A DNA stretch of 64,000 bases from Celerinatantimonas sp046054165 (lineage in GTDB: Bacteria > Pseudomonadota > Gammaproteobacteria > Enterobacterales > Celerinatantimonadaceae), in assembly GCF_046054165.1 (NCBI RefSeq), contig NZ_JBFNXK010000015.1:1-64000 (forward strand), written 5' to 3'. The position numbers and the translations under genes are program-made. Of the stretch, positions 53,823 through 63,583 are shown one piece after another. Positions within the stretch are counted from its first letter, which is position 1; each line of letters starts with the position of its first letter. The notes beneath the pieces are model-generated. The model was not told the origin of the DNA, ran no database searches, and was given only the letters and a program-made list of their open reading frames with translations.

Positions 53823-56621
53823 TTATTTAACTGTTAAAGCATCATCAACCAAAGCGCGCTGCTGCTTAAGATGCAAGGACATATAGCCTACAGCAGGCGA
53901 AGCCGACGCATCACGCCCGGCATAGCGTAATTGAGCCCCTTGAGGTATGACTGCATTAAAATGATGCTGATTACAATACCATGCCCCTTGGTTTTGAGGT
54001 TCTTCCTGACACCAAACAAAATTCTTAACATGTTGATATTTATTAAATAAATTCGTTATATCATCAAATGGGAACGGATATAACTGTTCAATACGAATAA
54101 TTGCAACATTGTTTCTTTCTGTTTTACGCCGCTCTTCCAACAGATCAAAATAAACTTTACCAGCACACATCACGACCTGTTCAACTTGTTCCGGCACAAT
54201 CTCATCAATTTCATCCAGAACATTATAAAAATGACCACCTGCAAGCTCTTCCAATGAGGAGATCGCTAAAGGATGGCGCAGTAACGACTTAGGCGACATC
54301 ACCACTAATGGTCTTCGAATTTTGCGAATATGCTGCCGACGCAACATATGATAAACCTGAGCAGGCGTCGATGGGACACAGACCTGCATATTTTGTTCAG
54401 CACACAACTGTAAGAATCGCTCTAAACGAGCCGAAGAATGTTCAGGTCCCTGACCTTCATAACCATGGGGCAGTAATAAAACTAAACCACACATTCTTCC
54501 CCATTTCTGCTCACCAGAAGACAAAAATTGATCAATAACAACCTGAGCTCCATTCGCGAAATCGCCAAACTGAGCTTCCCATAACACCAATGTTTCAGGT
54601 TCTGCGGTCGAATAACCATATTCAAATGCGAGCACTGCGGCTTCAGATAATACCGAGTCATACAGATACAAAGGCCCTTGCCCATCCCGAATATTTTTTA
54701 AAGGGAAATAGGTTGAACCATCATCTTGATTATGTAATACGGCATGCCGATGGAAAAATGTCCCTCGTCCGGAATCTTGTCCAGTTAACCGTACGCCGTA
54801 TCCCATATCGAGTAAACTGGCATACGCTAAATTTTCGGCAAATCCCCAATCAACCGGTTTATCGCCCTTCGCCATCAATTTACGATCATCATAAATTTTC
54901 CGGACCCTTGGATGAAGGCGATGCGATTCAGGATATACCGTCATGGCCTGAGCGAGTTGCTTCACTTTATCCAGCTCTAGACGAGTGTCGTATTCAATGT
55001 CCCAAGAATGATTTAAATAAGGCTGCCAATTGACATAATGGCCGGTCATGGGGCGCCATTCGTCAACGACACACTCACCTTTATCCAATTGATCTCGATA
55101 TTCATTCGTTAATGCAATCACATCTTCATCATTGATCACATGTTCCTGCACTAATTGATCCGCATAAACTTTTCGAGGCGTAGGATGACGTTTGATCTTC
55201 TGATACATCAAAGGCTGTGTGGCATTAGGTTCATCGGCTTCATTATGACCATGCCGACGATAACAAACGAGTTCAATGACAACATCCCGATTGAAGGTAT
55301 TTCGAAAATCTAACGCGACTTGAGTGACAAATGTAACGGCTTGGGGATCATCTCCATTCACATGGAAAATAGGTGCCTGAACCATTTTGGCGATATCGGT
55401 ACAATACTGGGTCGAACGTGAATCTCTGGGGTTAGAAGTGGTAAATCCAATCTGATTATTAATGACAATACGAACCGTTCCCCCAACCGAATATCCCCGA
55501 GTCTGAGACATATTAAACGTCTCTTGAACGACCCCTTGTCCGGCAATCGCAGAATCACCATGAATCGTCACGGGCAGACAATTTCCACCCCGACGATCCT
55601 GCCGAGCTCGAACCGACCCCATAATCACCGGATTCACAATTTCCAGATGAGAAGGATTAAATGCCAGAGAGAGATGGACATTTCCTCCAGGAGTCGCAAA
55701 ATCAGAGCTAAATCCCTGATGATATTTCACGTCTCCGGTTCCCCAAGAGCCATCGTGCTTTCCGGCGAATTCATCAAATAATTCTGCAGACGTTTTCCCC
55801 AGAACGTTCACTAAAACATTTAAACGTCCGCGATGCGCCATCCCGATCACGACTTCTTTAATATCTGCAAGACCGCTGGCCCGAATCAATTCCTTCAACA
55901 TAACGATGAGGCTATCCCCACCTTCTAAAGAAAATCGTTTCGCTCCGGGGAATTTTGCACCAAGATACTTTTCCAAACCTTCAGCCGCAGTCAGACTTTT
56001 AAGTAATCTTATTTTATCCTCGGCGCTATAAGTACCATGACCTTCAACGGATTCTAAATGCGCCTGGATCCAGCGCTTCTCCTCCGTGTCGGTAATATGC
56101 ATATATTCGGCCCCAATCGAGCCACAATAGGTTTTCTGCAATGAATGATACAGCTCATCCAATGGCATCGTTTCCCGACCAATCGCATAGGAACCAACAT
56201 TGAAGGACTGTTCGAAATCAGAACTTTCAAGTTGATGAAACGCAGGATCCAGATCGGGAACCCGAGGCTGTTTCCACAATTCCAGCGGATCGAGCTGAGC
56301 ATGTTGATGCCCTCGGAAACGAAATGCATTAATAAGCTGAAGTACTTTGACTTGTTTGGAGCCACTGAGAGGATCTTGTGCAGGAGAACTAAACCGGGAG
56401 GAATCTTTAGCCAGACGCTTGAAATATTCTTTTAATGGCGACAGCGGAACTTCATCAGGTTCCCCCAAAGACCGGGGGAGTCCGTTAAAAACTGCGACCC
56501 AATCTTCGGGGACAGACTCCGGATCATCAAGAAAAGCTTCGTAAAGATCTTCCACATAGGAGATATTGGCACCGTACAAATGGGAAGAATCAAGCCAATC
56601 CTTCATTATGCCGTTTTGCAT
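53823..56621 (-). CDS. sucA: 2-oxoglutarate dehydrogenase E1 subunit SucA
   Basis: Thiamine-diphosphate-dependent decarboxylase, 932 aa (E. coli 933). The N-terminal segment MKDWLDSSHLYGANISYVED matches SucA. Cofactor-site and core segments include IGMAHRGRLNVL, HLSLAFNPSHLE, HGDSAIAGQGVVQE and DDPQAV. The C-terminal part includes QDSGRGTFFHRHAVLH and WEAQFGDFANGAQVVIDQF. It follows sdhB by 106 bp and leads the suc genes. Confidence 0.98.
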   Translation of the reverse strand: MQNGIMKDWLDSSHLYGANISYVEDLYEAFLDDPESVPEDWVAVFNGLPRSLGEPDEVPLSPLKEYFKRLAKDSSRFSSPAQDPLSGSKQVKVLQLINAFRFRGHQHAQLDPLELWKQPRVPDLDPAFHQLESSDFEQSFNVGSYAIGRETMPLDELYHSLQKTYCGSIGAEYMHITDTEEKRWIQAHLESVEGHGTYSAEDKIRLLKSLTAAEGLEKYLGAKFPGAKRFSLEGGDSLIVMLKELIRASGLADIKEVVIGMAHRGRLNVLVNVLGKTSAELFDEFAGKHDGSWGTGDVKYHQGFSSDFATPGGNVHLSLAFNPSHLEIVNPVIMGSVRARQDRRGGNCLPVTIHGDSAIAGQGVVQETFNMSQTRGYSVGGTVRIVINNQIGFTTSNPRDSRSTQYCTDIAKMVQAPIFHVNGDDPQAVTFVTQVALDFRNTFNRDVVIELVCYRRHGHNEADEPNATQPLMYQKIKRHPTPRKVYADQLVQEHVINDEDVIALTNEYRDQLDKGECVVDEWRPMTGHYVNWQPYLNHSWDIEYDTRLELDKVKQLAQAMTVYPESHRLHPRVRKIYDDRKLMAKGDKPVDWGFAENLAYASLLDMGYGVRLTGQDSGRGTFFHRHAVLHNQDDGSTYFPLKNIRDGQGPLYLYDSVLSEAAVLAFEYGYSTAEPETLVLWEAQFGDFANGAQVVIDQFLSSGEQKWGRMCGLVLLLPHGYEGQGPEHSSARLERFLQLCAEQNMQVCVPSTPAQVYHMLRRQHIRKIRRPLVVMSPKSLLRHPLAISSLEELAGGHFYNVLDEIDEIVPEQVEQVVMCAGKVYFDLLEERRKTERNNVAIIRIEQLYPFPFDDITNLFNKYQHVKNFVWCQEEPQNQGAWYCNQHHFNAVIPQGAQLRYAGRDASASPAVGYMSLHLKQQRALVDDALTVK

Positions 56622-56727
56622 TAATCATTTCCCTTACGTTTTATCTTATGAGCGTATTGTACTGAATCATCTAAAAATAATCTTTCCCTGATTGAAAGAC
56701 TATTCGGGTTTTTGGATATAAAAACCT

Positions 56728-57447
56728 TTAAATTGCTTGTTTAAGCAACATCGATTTAATTTTACCAATCGCACGAGTTGGATTGAGTCCTTTAGGACAG
56801 ACGCTGACACAATTCATAATACTATGACAACGGAACACACTAAACGCATCATCCAAATTACTTAACCGAGTTTGGGTCGCCGTGTCTCGGCTATCAATTA
56901 ACCATCGATACGAAGCGAGTAACCCCGCAGGCCCAATAAATTTATCGGGATTCCACCAAAATGAAGGACACGATGTCGAGCAACAGGCACAGAGAATGCA
57001 CTCATATAATCCATCTAACGCTGCACGTTGCTCAGGTGATTGCAAATGCTCCCGGGCTGGAGGCACCGTATCATGCTCACCATGCTGTAAGAAAGGCTGG
57101 ATCCGCTGATAATTTTCATAAAATTGAGAAAGATCAACAATCAGATCCCGAACAACGGGAAGACCGGGTAAAGGCCGAATGATAATCTGACCTTTACTGA
57201 GAAGATCCGATAATGGAGTAATACAAGCTAGTCCATTTTTACCGTTGATATTCATCCCATCAGAACCACAAACCCCTTCTCGGCATGAACGTCGAAAAAC
57301 TAATGTCGGATCTTGTTCTTTTAACAGCAATAATGCATCCAAGACCATCATGTCGGAGCCTTCAGCAATATCTAACAAGTAGTCCTGCATGTGCGGCTTA
57401 TGATCAACCTCAGGATTATAGCGATAAATTGAAAATTTAACGTTCAT
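56728..57447 (-). CDS. sdhB: succinate dehydrogenase iron-sulfur subunit SdhB
   Basis: Electron-transfer subunit carrying 2Fe-2S, 4Fe-4S and 3Fe-4S clusters, 239 aa. The cysteine sets are CREGVCGSDGMNINGKNGLAC in part (2Fe-2S), CILCACCSTSCPSFWW (4Fe-4S with shared ligand), and CHSIMNCVSVCPKGLNP (3Fe-4S). It joins SdhA to the membrane anchors and lies 9 nt after sdhA. Confidence 0.98.
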   Translation of the reverse strand: MNVKFSIYRYNPEVDHKPHMQDYLLDIAEGSDMMVLDALLLLKEQDPTLVFRRSCREGVCGSDGMNINGKNGLACITPLSDLLSKGQIIIRPLPGLPVVRDLIVDLSQFYENYQRIQPFLQHGEHDTVPPAREHLQSPEQRAALDGLYECILCACCSTSCPSFWWNPDKFIGPAGLLASYRWLIDSRDTATQTRLSNLDDAFSVFRCHSIMNCVSVCPKGLNPTRAIGKIKSMLLKQAI

Positions 57448-57456
57448 CGTAACACC

Positions 57457-59226
57457 TTAATAACTCCGGATTTTAGGCGGAAATGCTTCACGTAAATGGG
57501 GTGCCATATTGACAGCCCTCCGACTCATCTGCTCCGTTTCCGGATTAAAAATAGAGTGACATAACCAATTCTGATCATCCCGGTCCGGATAATCAAAACG
57601 ACTGTGAGCCCCTCTACTTTCTGTTCGATAATTCGCAGCACTTGCAGTGGCATAGGCGGTTGCCATTAAATTATCCAACTCCAAGCACTCAACCCTTTGT
57701 GTATTAAATTCTCTAGATTTATCATCTAACCGAGCATAAGACAGACGTTCTCTTAGCTCTTTCAACTCAGCTAATCCTTCCGCCATTGCGGCACCTTCAC
57801 GGAATACCGAAAAATGCATTTGCATACAATGCTGGAGTGCTTTTCGAAGCTCAAACGGGCTCTCACCATTGGCTGATGAGTTTTCCCAACGATTATATCG
57901 GGCCATTGCTTGATCAATATCATCGGCGGCAGCTGGAGATACAGAGGAGGTTTCCGCCAAATAAGTGCCAAGGAATTTCCCAGCAGAACGACCAAAAACG
58001 ACCAAATCCAGCAACGAATTGCCCCCTAATCGATTGGCGCCATGCACAGATACACAGGCAATTTCCCCAACAGCAAACAACCCATTCACTATCTGATCCT
58101 GACCTTGAGCATCTTGACGAAGTGCCTGGCCATGAATATTGGTTGGAATTCCCCCCATTTGATAATGACAGGTAGGAATAACTGGGATCGGTTCCTTCAC
58201 AGGGTCGATATGGGCAAAGGTTCGCGATAACTCACAAATGCCAGGTAATCTTGATTCAAGGACATCCTGACCTAAATGATCTAGTTTAAGCTTCAGATGA
58301 ACGCCCCACGGGCCTTCGCATCCTCGTCCTTCTCGGATCTCTGTCATCATTGAGCGAGCCACTACATCTCGACTGGCTAAATCTTTCGCATTCGGAGCAT
58401 ATCGCTCCATAAACCGTTCACCGTCTTTATTTAGAAGATAACCCCCTTCGCCACGACAACCTTCGGTGACCAGTACACCCGCACCCGCAATTCCGGTGGG
58501 ATGAAACTGCCACATTTCCATATCTTGTACCGGAACATTGGCCCGAATGGCCATACCGATCCCATCCCCCGTGTTAATATGGGCATTGGTTGTGGATGCA
58601 AAAATACGCCCAGCACCACCAGTTGCGAGCACCGTAGCTCTCGCTTTAAAATAGACCAACTCACCCGTTTCAATGCAAATTGCAGTAACACCGACGACAT
58701 CTCCGGATTGATTTTTCACTAAATCCAAAGCGTACCATTCGGAAAAGATCATGGTCTTATTTTTCACGTTTTGCTGATAAAGAGTATGTAACAATGCGTG
58801 GCCTGTCCGGTCAGCCGCTGCGGCTGTCCTTGCGGCTTGCTCACCACCAAATTCTTTAGACTGTCCACCAAATGGCCGCTGGTAAATTTTCCCGTCATCC
58901 AACCGCGAGAAAGGTAGTCCCATATGTTCTAATTCAATAACAGCATCAGGGCCCGTATGGCACATATACTCGATGGCATCTTGGTCACCGATATAATCAG
59001 ACCCCTTGACTGTGTCATACATATGCCACTGCCAGTTATCCGGATGAACATTTCCCAAAGCAACGGTAATCCCCCCCTGAGCAGAAACAGTATGAGAACG
59101 GGTTGGAAAAACTTTGGAAATTAACGCACAACTATTACCTTGACTGGAAATCTGCAGTGCAGCTCTCATACCGGCTCCGCCGGCACCTACAACGACTGCA
59201 TCGAATTCTCGAATTGCAATACTCAA
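57457..59226 (-). CDS. sdhA: succinate dehydrogenase flavoprotein SdhA
   Basis: FAD-bearing catalytic subunit, 589 aa. FDAVVVGAGGAGMRAALQ is the FAD motif, the flavinylated His is in KVFPTRSHTVSAQGG, and the active-site Arg region is HGANRLGGNSLLDLVVFG. No ATG is near the conserved N-terminus. The start is taken as TTG at 59226 (LSIAIREFDAVVV), with GGAG 7 nt upstream and 2 nt after the sdhD stop. An upstream longer frame runs through sdhD and was rejected. Confidence 0.95.
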   Translation of the reverse strand: MSIAIREFDAVVVGAGGAGMRAALQISSQGNSCALISKVFPTRSHTVSAQGGITVALGNVHPDNWQWHMYDTVKGSDYIGDQDAIEYMCHTGPDAVIELEHMGLPFSRLDDGKIYQRPFGGQSKEFGGEQAARTAAAADRTGHALLHTLYQQNVKNKTMIFSEWYALDLVKNQSGDVVGVTAICIETGELVYFKARATVLATGGAGRIFASTTNAHINTGDGIGMAIRANVPVQDMEMWQFHPTGIAGAGVLVTEGCRGEGGYLLNKDGERFMERYAPNAKDLASRDVVARSMMTEIREGRGCEGPWGVHLKLKLDHLGQDVLESRLPGICELSRTFAHIDPVKEPIPVIPTCHYQMGGIPTNIHGQALRQDAQGQDQIVNGLFAVGEIACVSVHGANRLGGNSLLDLVVFGRSAGKFLGTYLAETSSVSPAAADDIDQAMARYNRWENSSANGESPFELRKALQHCMQMHFSVFREGAAMAEGLAELKELRERLSYARLDDKSREFNTQRVECLELDNLMATAYATASAANYRTESRGAHSRFDYPDRDDQNWLCHSIFNPETEQMSRRAVNMAPHLREAFPPKIRSY

Positions 59227-59228
59227 CT

Positions 59229-59573
59229 CTACTCTCCCCACAAAATAGCAATACCGGCAGCGACATAAAAAATAGCGATAAAGTTCACAACCCATAAGCA
59301 GGTTAAACGCAGTAGCGTATGATGGACATAATCACTCAACACCTGCCATAACCCAATCCATGCATGGATTAATACAGCCACTAAAGCCATTAACGTGAAT
59401 GCTTTAGTCGTCACAGTTGCAAAGAAATCTCGCCAGACCAAATAGGTCACATCATGACTCATAAAAAAGATGAGCAAGTACAGCACATATAAAAAAATAA
59501 CCGCCGCCGAAAACCGGACTAATAAAAAATCATGGATCCCGCTTCGTCCCAGAGTTGCCGCATTTTTTACCAT
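59229..59573 (-). CDS. sdhD: succinate dehydrogenase membrane anchor SdhD
   Basis: Haem b and quinone-binding anchor with three helices, 114 aa (E. coli 115). It opens VKNAATLGRSGIHDFLLVRF. The haem-ligand His is in LIHAWIGLWQVLSDYVH, followed by the quinone-site Tyr and the third helix. The ATG at 59573 matches homologues and overlaps the sdhC end by 7 bp. A longer frame to 59738 is out-of-frame sdhC sequence. Confidence 0.95.
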   Translation of the reverse strand: MVKNAATLGRSGIHDFLLVRFSAAVIFLYVLYLLIFFMSHDVTYLVWRDFFATVTTKAFTLMALVAVLIHAWIGLWQVLSDYVHHTLLRLTCLWVVNFIAIFYVAAGIAILWGE

Positions 59574-59962
59574 ACCAATCCCCCAACCATAATGGCGCAT
59601 ACAATCACGATGACAAATCCAATCCGGCTGGAAATTGCAGCTGGGATCAGCTCTTCCCAATATCCCAAATCCATAATCATATGGCGAATACCAAACACAA
59701 CATGGTAAATAAATACGGATAGAATCAACCACAGGCAAAATTTAACTACAAATGAATCAAGCCATTGCTGTACGGCCATAAAACCATCAGCAGAACTCAA
59801 TGACCGAGCCAAAAGGCTCAATAAAACGGCCAAAGCAAAAAACGTAATCACACCAGAAACTCGGTGTAATATTGACGCTATTGCGGTAACCGGGAATCGC
59901 ATGGTTTGTAAATCAAGATTAACGGGTCTGTTTGTCTTATTCACGATATTACCTACTTTCAT
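59567..59962 (-). CDS. sdhC: succinate dehydrogenase cytochrome b556 subunit SdhC
   Basis: First gene of the sdhCDAB-sucABCD run, 131 aa with three helices. NRPVNLDLQTMRFPVTAIAS, ILHRVSGVITF (quinone-site Ser/Arg) and YHVVFGIRHMIMDLGYWEE (haem-ligand His) match SdhC. The ATG at 59962 has CAGGG close upstream. A GTG at 59944 with AGGT at 7 nt is an alternative that would shorten the protein by six residues. Confidence 0.95.
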   Translation of the reverse strand: MKVGNIVNKTNRPVNLDLQTMRFPVTAIASILHRVSGVITFFALAVLLSLLARSLSSADGFMAVQQWLDSFVVKFCLWLILSVFIYHVVFGIRHMIMDLGYWEELIPAAISSRIGFVIVIVCAIMVGGLVW

Positions 59963-60798
59963 CCCTGGACTGGAAGAAACGATGATTCGTTCTTAACGAC
60001 ATCATTATTCAGGAAAATAATTTGTTTTAAAAATGTTAAATTTCAATGGAGTTAACTAGCTCACATTATCTATTTTGATACTAGTTTAATTCGCTTATAT
60101 TGCAATAAGAGGCTGTTTAAAACGAATTTTAGTATAGATAGTGGGGCTATTAATTACAATTAACATATATGTAATATTTTGTTTTTTTAAAATATGTGCT
60201 CCGCTTCACAGGAATCATTGATTCTCAACAAATAGCATGCGATAACTGCTTATCTCTTGCTATTGTGATCTTCTGAAATTTCAAATTAATGTCAGATTGA
60301 CGATCTCTACGCGGGTAATGAGCGATGAGATTTGTTGCACATAAATAAAATTCTCGCTCGAGACTAACGTGCGTTCATGATGAAATTTTGCGCAAGTTAA
60401 TACACCTTGTGATACCGGGCCAACGAAGCAGATAGAGAACCAAACACATTTAATTCCTTTCTGGATCATATCTGCGCTCATTTATTATAGTGATGAAGTA
60501 TTCATAACGCTGACGCCCGTATAAAACAAAGCAGATATTAACGCTTATAGGTGCTATTTTTAGCCTTAAACATTATTAAGACCATTAAACAATATAGAGA
60601 GGGAGAACAAGAGGAATATTTATAAAGGCGCCGATTTAAAGGATTCATATTTTAAAGTCGGCTATCAATTAGCAAAAATATAATTAGTTATCTAATCATT
60701 TTAATGCGGTTGGTTTGACAACCTTGACTATCAGGGTAATACTAACTTTGCTTGTTACAATATTAATAACTATTTATGTAAAGCAAGGGAGACACGTC
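59963..60798. other. 836-bp divergent region between sdhC and gltA
   Basis: AT-rich, with only short open frames lacking family resemblance. It must contain the promoters of both TCA operons. A candidate ArcA repeat lies at 60149-60164. CRP half-sites (TGTGATC near 60264, TGTGATA near 60408) are present without good second halves. The gltA ribosome site AAGGGAGA is strong. Confidence 0.65.
60149..60164 (-). promoter_or_regulatory. candidate ArcA repeat upstream of sdhC
   Basis: On the - strand GTTAATTGTAATTAAT has two GTTAAT-like half-sites 10 bp apart, the spacing of ArcA-P direct repeats. It lies about 190 bp upstream of sdhC. ArcA repression of sdh is established in E. coli. Confidence 0.3.
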
Positions 60799-62085
60799 AT
60801 GGCTGATAAAGTGGCCATTTTACAATTGCCTGGCCAGGAGCCTATTGAACTTCCTATCATTTCAGGAACAGCAGGTAATGACGTCATTGACGTCCGTGAA
60901 TTAGGATCGAAAGGATATTTTACCTTTGATCCTGGTTTTTTGTCGACAGCATCATGTGAGTCGCAGATCACCTATATCGACGGTGAAAAAGGTATTCTGC
61001 TTCACCGAGGTTACCCTATTGATCAGCTTGCCGAACAGGCTGAATATCTGGAAGTATGCTATCTATTACTATTTGGGGAACGTCCAACTGAACAACAATT
61101 TGTTCAGTTTAAACAAACCGTGACTCGCCACACGATGGTCCATGAACAACTTATTCACTTCTTTCAGGGATTTCGTCGTGATTCACATCCTATGGCGATT
61201 ATGGTTGGTGTCGTCGGTGCTTTATCCGCGTTCTATCACGATTCTCTCGATGTCACCAATGAACGACACCGGGAAATCGCTGCCTATCGATTACTATCAA
61301 AAATGCCAACCTTAGCAGCTATGAGCTATAAGTATTCGATTGGCCAACCATTTGTATACCCACGCAATGACTTAAGCTATGCGGGTAATTTTCTAAACAT
61401 GATGTTTTCAGTTCCAACTGAAGAGTACGTGATCAACCCCGTAGTTGAAAAAGCGATGGATCGGATCCTAACCTTACATGCCGATCACGAACAAAATGCA
61501 TCCACCTCAACCGTACGCTTAGCGGGCTCCTCAACATCCAACCCATTTGCCTGCATCGCTGCAGGGATTGCTTGTCTATGGGGGCCAGCTCATGGCGGAG
61601 CCAATGAGGCCTGCCTCACCATGTTAGAAGAAATCGGAACTGTTGACCGCATTCCTGAATTCATTGCCAAAGCCAAAGATAAAAATGATCCGTTCCGGCT
61701 CATGGGATTTGGCCATCGCGTCTATAAACATTATGATCCGAGAGCGAAGGTCATGCGTCAGACTTGTCATGACGTATTAGAAGAGCTACAAATCGATGAT
61801 CCGCTTCTGGATGTTGCAATGGAGCTAGAACGGATCGCAGCGACTGACGAATACTTTATCAGTAAAAAACTCTACCCTAATGTCGACTTCTATTCAGGGA
61901 TCGTCATGAGAGCTATGGGCATTCCCGTCAGTATGTTCACTGTTATTTTTGCAATGTCTAGAACGGTCGGTTGGATTGCCCACTGGATTGAGATGTTACA
62001 AGCTCCAGGACAGCGTATCGGTCGCCCCCGTCAGCTATATACGGGAGAAGAGATGCGGGATTACCCGAAAACACCTCGAGAATAA
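60799..62085 (+). CDS. gltA: citrate synthase GltA
   Basis: Type II (hexameric, NADH-sensitive) citrate synthase, 428 aa. FDPGFLSTASCESQITYIDG, LLHRGYPIDQLAE, active-site His regions HADHEQNASTSTVRLAGS and GPAHGGANEA, the Asp region NVDFYSGIVMRAMGIP, and the FGHRVYKHYDPRAKVM block are present. The ATG at 60799 with AAGGGAGA upstream is preferred; an earlier frame start at 60715 adds 28 hydrophobic residues absent from GltA. It faces the sdh-suc operon, the normal arrangement. Confidence 0.98.
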   Translation: MADKVAILQLPGQEPIELPIISGTAGNDVIDVRELGSKGYFTFDPGFLSTASCESQITYIDGEKGILLHRGYPIDQLAEQAEYLEVCYLLLFGERPTEQQFVQFKQTVTRHTMVHEQLIHFFQGFRRDSHPMAIMVGVVGALSAFYHDSLDVTNERHREIAAYRLLSKMPTLAAMSYKYSIGQPFVYPRNDLSYAGNFLNMMFSVPTEEYVINPVVEKAMDRILTLHADHEQNASTSTVRLAGSSTSNPFACIAAGIACLWGPAHGGANEACLTMLEEIGTVDRIPEFIAKAKDKNDPFRLMGFGHRVYKHYDPRAKVMRQTCHDVLEELQIDDPLLDVAMELERIAATDEYFISKKLYPNVDFYSGIVMRAMGIPVSMFTVIFAMSRTVGWIAHWIEMLQAPGQRIGRPRQLYTGEEMRDYPKTPRE

Positions 62086-62113
62086 TCTTTAGTCTTATAT
62101 AATAGACATTCCT

Positions 62114-62142
62114 AAGCCGAGTCATTTGATACTCGGCTTTTT
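62114..62142 (+). terminator. intrinsic terminator of gltA
   Basis: AAGCCGAGT and ACTCGGCTT form a perfect 9-bp stem with an 8-nt loop followed by TTT, 28 nt after the gltA stop. Confidence 0.88.
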
Positions 62143-62200
62143 AAACTATTTCGATTAAATATTGCTCTGAGCTTGCTGGATTCTGCCTATCCACTGCATT

Positions 62201-63289
62201 TTATTTCAAATGATTATCAAAAAATTTAGCTTGACGGCTCAATGCCGTTTTCCCTTCTTTTGAGGTATAGGTGTAAGTATAAAATATATGCGGCATCCCT
62301 TCATAAAGATCTAAAATCGCTTCATGCCCTCCTTGACGAATAGCTTGATACAAACGCACCGAATCGCTTAAAAATAGTTCCCGAGTTCCCCCCTGAATTA
62401 AAGTGGGGGGAAATGGTTTATTAAAATCACCATACACTGGAGAGGCATAAGGATTCTTTTTCGCATCATGCGCATAAATATCGGCTGCGGCATTTAATAT
62501 TCCAACCTTTAACACTGGATCGAAATATTTGAGCGTTAGATAAGAATCACCCACATCGGAGAGATCGGCCCAAGGAGAACCTACAAATAGTGCCCCCGGG
62601 ATAGGGATTCTCTGATCACGCATTTTAAGAATTGATCCAGCAGCTAAACCACCGCCTGCCGAATCACCAAACATTCCCATCGATTCTGGCTGGCGCCCCA
62701 ATTTTATCAAGGCATTCCATACTGAAATAACTTGATCCGTTGCCGTCTGGTAGGTTCCATGGGGTGCCAATGTATAATCAATAGCAACAACTTGAAGACC
62801 ACTCTCCCGGGCTAATAAAGATGAGATTCCCACAGTTGAATGGGCTGACTGCACAACATATCCGCCCCCATGTACATAAACCAATAAACGAGTACTAGAT
62901 TTATAATTCTTCGGATAAATACGTAATACGGGGACACCACCTAACATGTCTTCTTTGAACGTCACCCCAAATGAGCGGGCCATCGCTTCCTGATGAGCCG
63001 TCTGGGATTGTTCAAAAAACTTTGCCAGAGCATCCCACTCAGCCGTATTCTTCGGAATTTGGCCTTTAGGTCGATGAAGTGCCGCATAAAACACGGGAAG
63101 CAAATCAGCTTTCGCTTGTCGGGACAAGGTATTAGACATCACGCCACACATCGGGTTAACAGCGGCGGATACCGAAACAGCGGGACACCAGCCCAATCCC
63201 AGCACCAATAAATGAACAACAAGCCAAATTGAATATTGTGTCATCCCGTTACGATAGAAATAACGAATACACCCTGACACAGAGCTCAT
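62201..63289 (-). CDS. secreted alpha/beta-hydrolase esterase (HSL-like family)
   Basis: Predicted exported carboxylesterase, 362 aa, with an N-terminal signal (LVVHLLVLGLGWCPAVSVSA, cleavage near residue 42). The oxyanion motif HGGGYVV and the nucleophile GDSAGGG place it in the hormone-sensitive-lipase group; the His is in EGMPHIFYTYTY. The ATG at 63289 has AGGA 8 nt upstream and gives an n-region with Arg residues; an ATG at 63244 is possible. The substrate is unknown. It follows a TonB receptor on the same strand but is separated by that gene's terminator. Confidence 0.85.
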   Translation of the reverse strand: MSSVSGCIRYFYRNGMTQYSIWLVVHLLVLGLGWCPAVSVSAAVNPMCGVMSNTLSRQAKADLLPVFYAALHRPKGQIPKNTAEWDALAKFFEQSQTAHQEAMARSFGVTFKEDMLGGVPVLRIYPKNYKSSTRLLVYVHGGGYVVQSAHSTVGISSLLARESGLQVVAIDYTLAPHGTYQTATDQVISVWNALIKLGRQPESMGMFGDSAGGGLAAGSILKMRDQRIPIPGALFVGSPWADLSDVGDSYLTLKYFDPVLKVGILNAAADIYAHDAKKNPYASPVYGDFNKPFPPTLIQGGTRELFLSDSVRLYQAIRQGGHEAILDLYEGMPHIFYTYTYTSKEGKTALSRQAKFFDNHLK

Positions 63290-63583
63290 TATAAATTCCT
63301 TTCTTCCATTGAATACAACAATCCATTAAAACAAAACAGCCACCACATGAAATCGATGACCCAAATATGATATATGTTTTTACATCTCAAAAAGAAAGCT
63401 ATGGATCATGCTACCCACAATATCAATAAAAAAACATAGGATGCCCCATCCAACTTGATATAAAAATACTCTAAAAGAAAGCCAGTCCGCTAAGCAGACT
63501 GGCTTGAACCTTTATCAAAGATACTTTGCTCGCTATTTATTCATGAGCTCATGTTAAAAATAGGTCTATCGACATCTGAAAGA
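63290..63583. other. 294-bp region between the receptor and the esterase
   Basis: It holds the receptor's terminator and then AT-rich DNA that presumably carries the esterase promoter. No operator or small gene was recognised. Confidence 0.5.
63471..63505 (-). terminator. intrinsic terminator of the TonB-dependent receptor
   Basis: AAGCCAGTC and GACTGGCTT form a perfect 9-bp stem with a 9-nt loop. On the - strand it is followed by TTTCTTTT. Confidence 0.88.

Noticed and set aside
59574..59738. N-terminal extension of sdhD
   Set aside because: It lies in sdhC in another frame; the extra residues do not occur in SdhD.
60281..60481. - strand open frame of 66 codons between sdhC and gltA
   Set aside because: No ribosome site, no family resemblance, and it lies in the divergent promoter region.
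60715..60798. Earlier in-frame start for gltA
   Set aside because: The added 28 hydrophobic residues are not part of citrate synthase, and the strong ribosome site lies after them.
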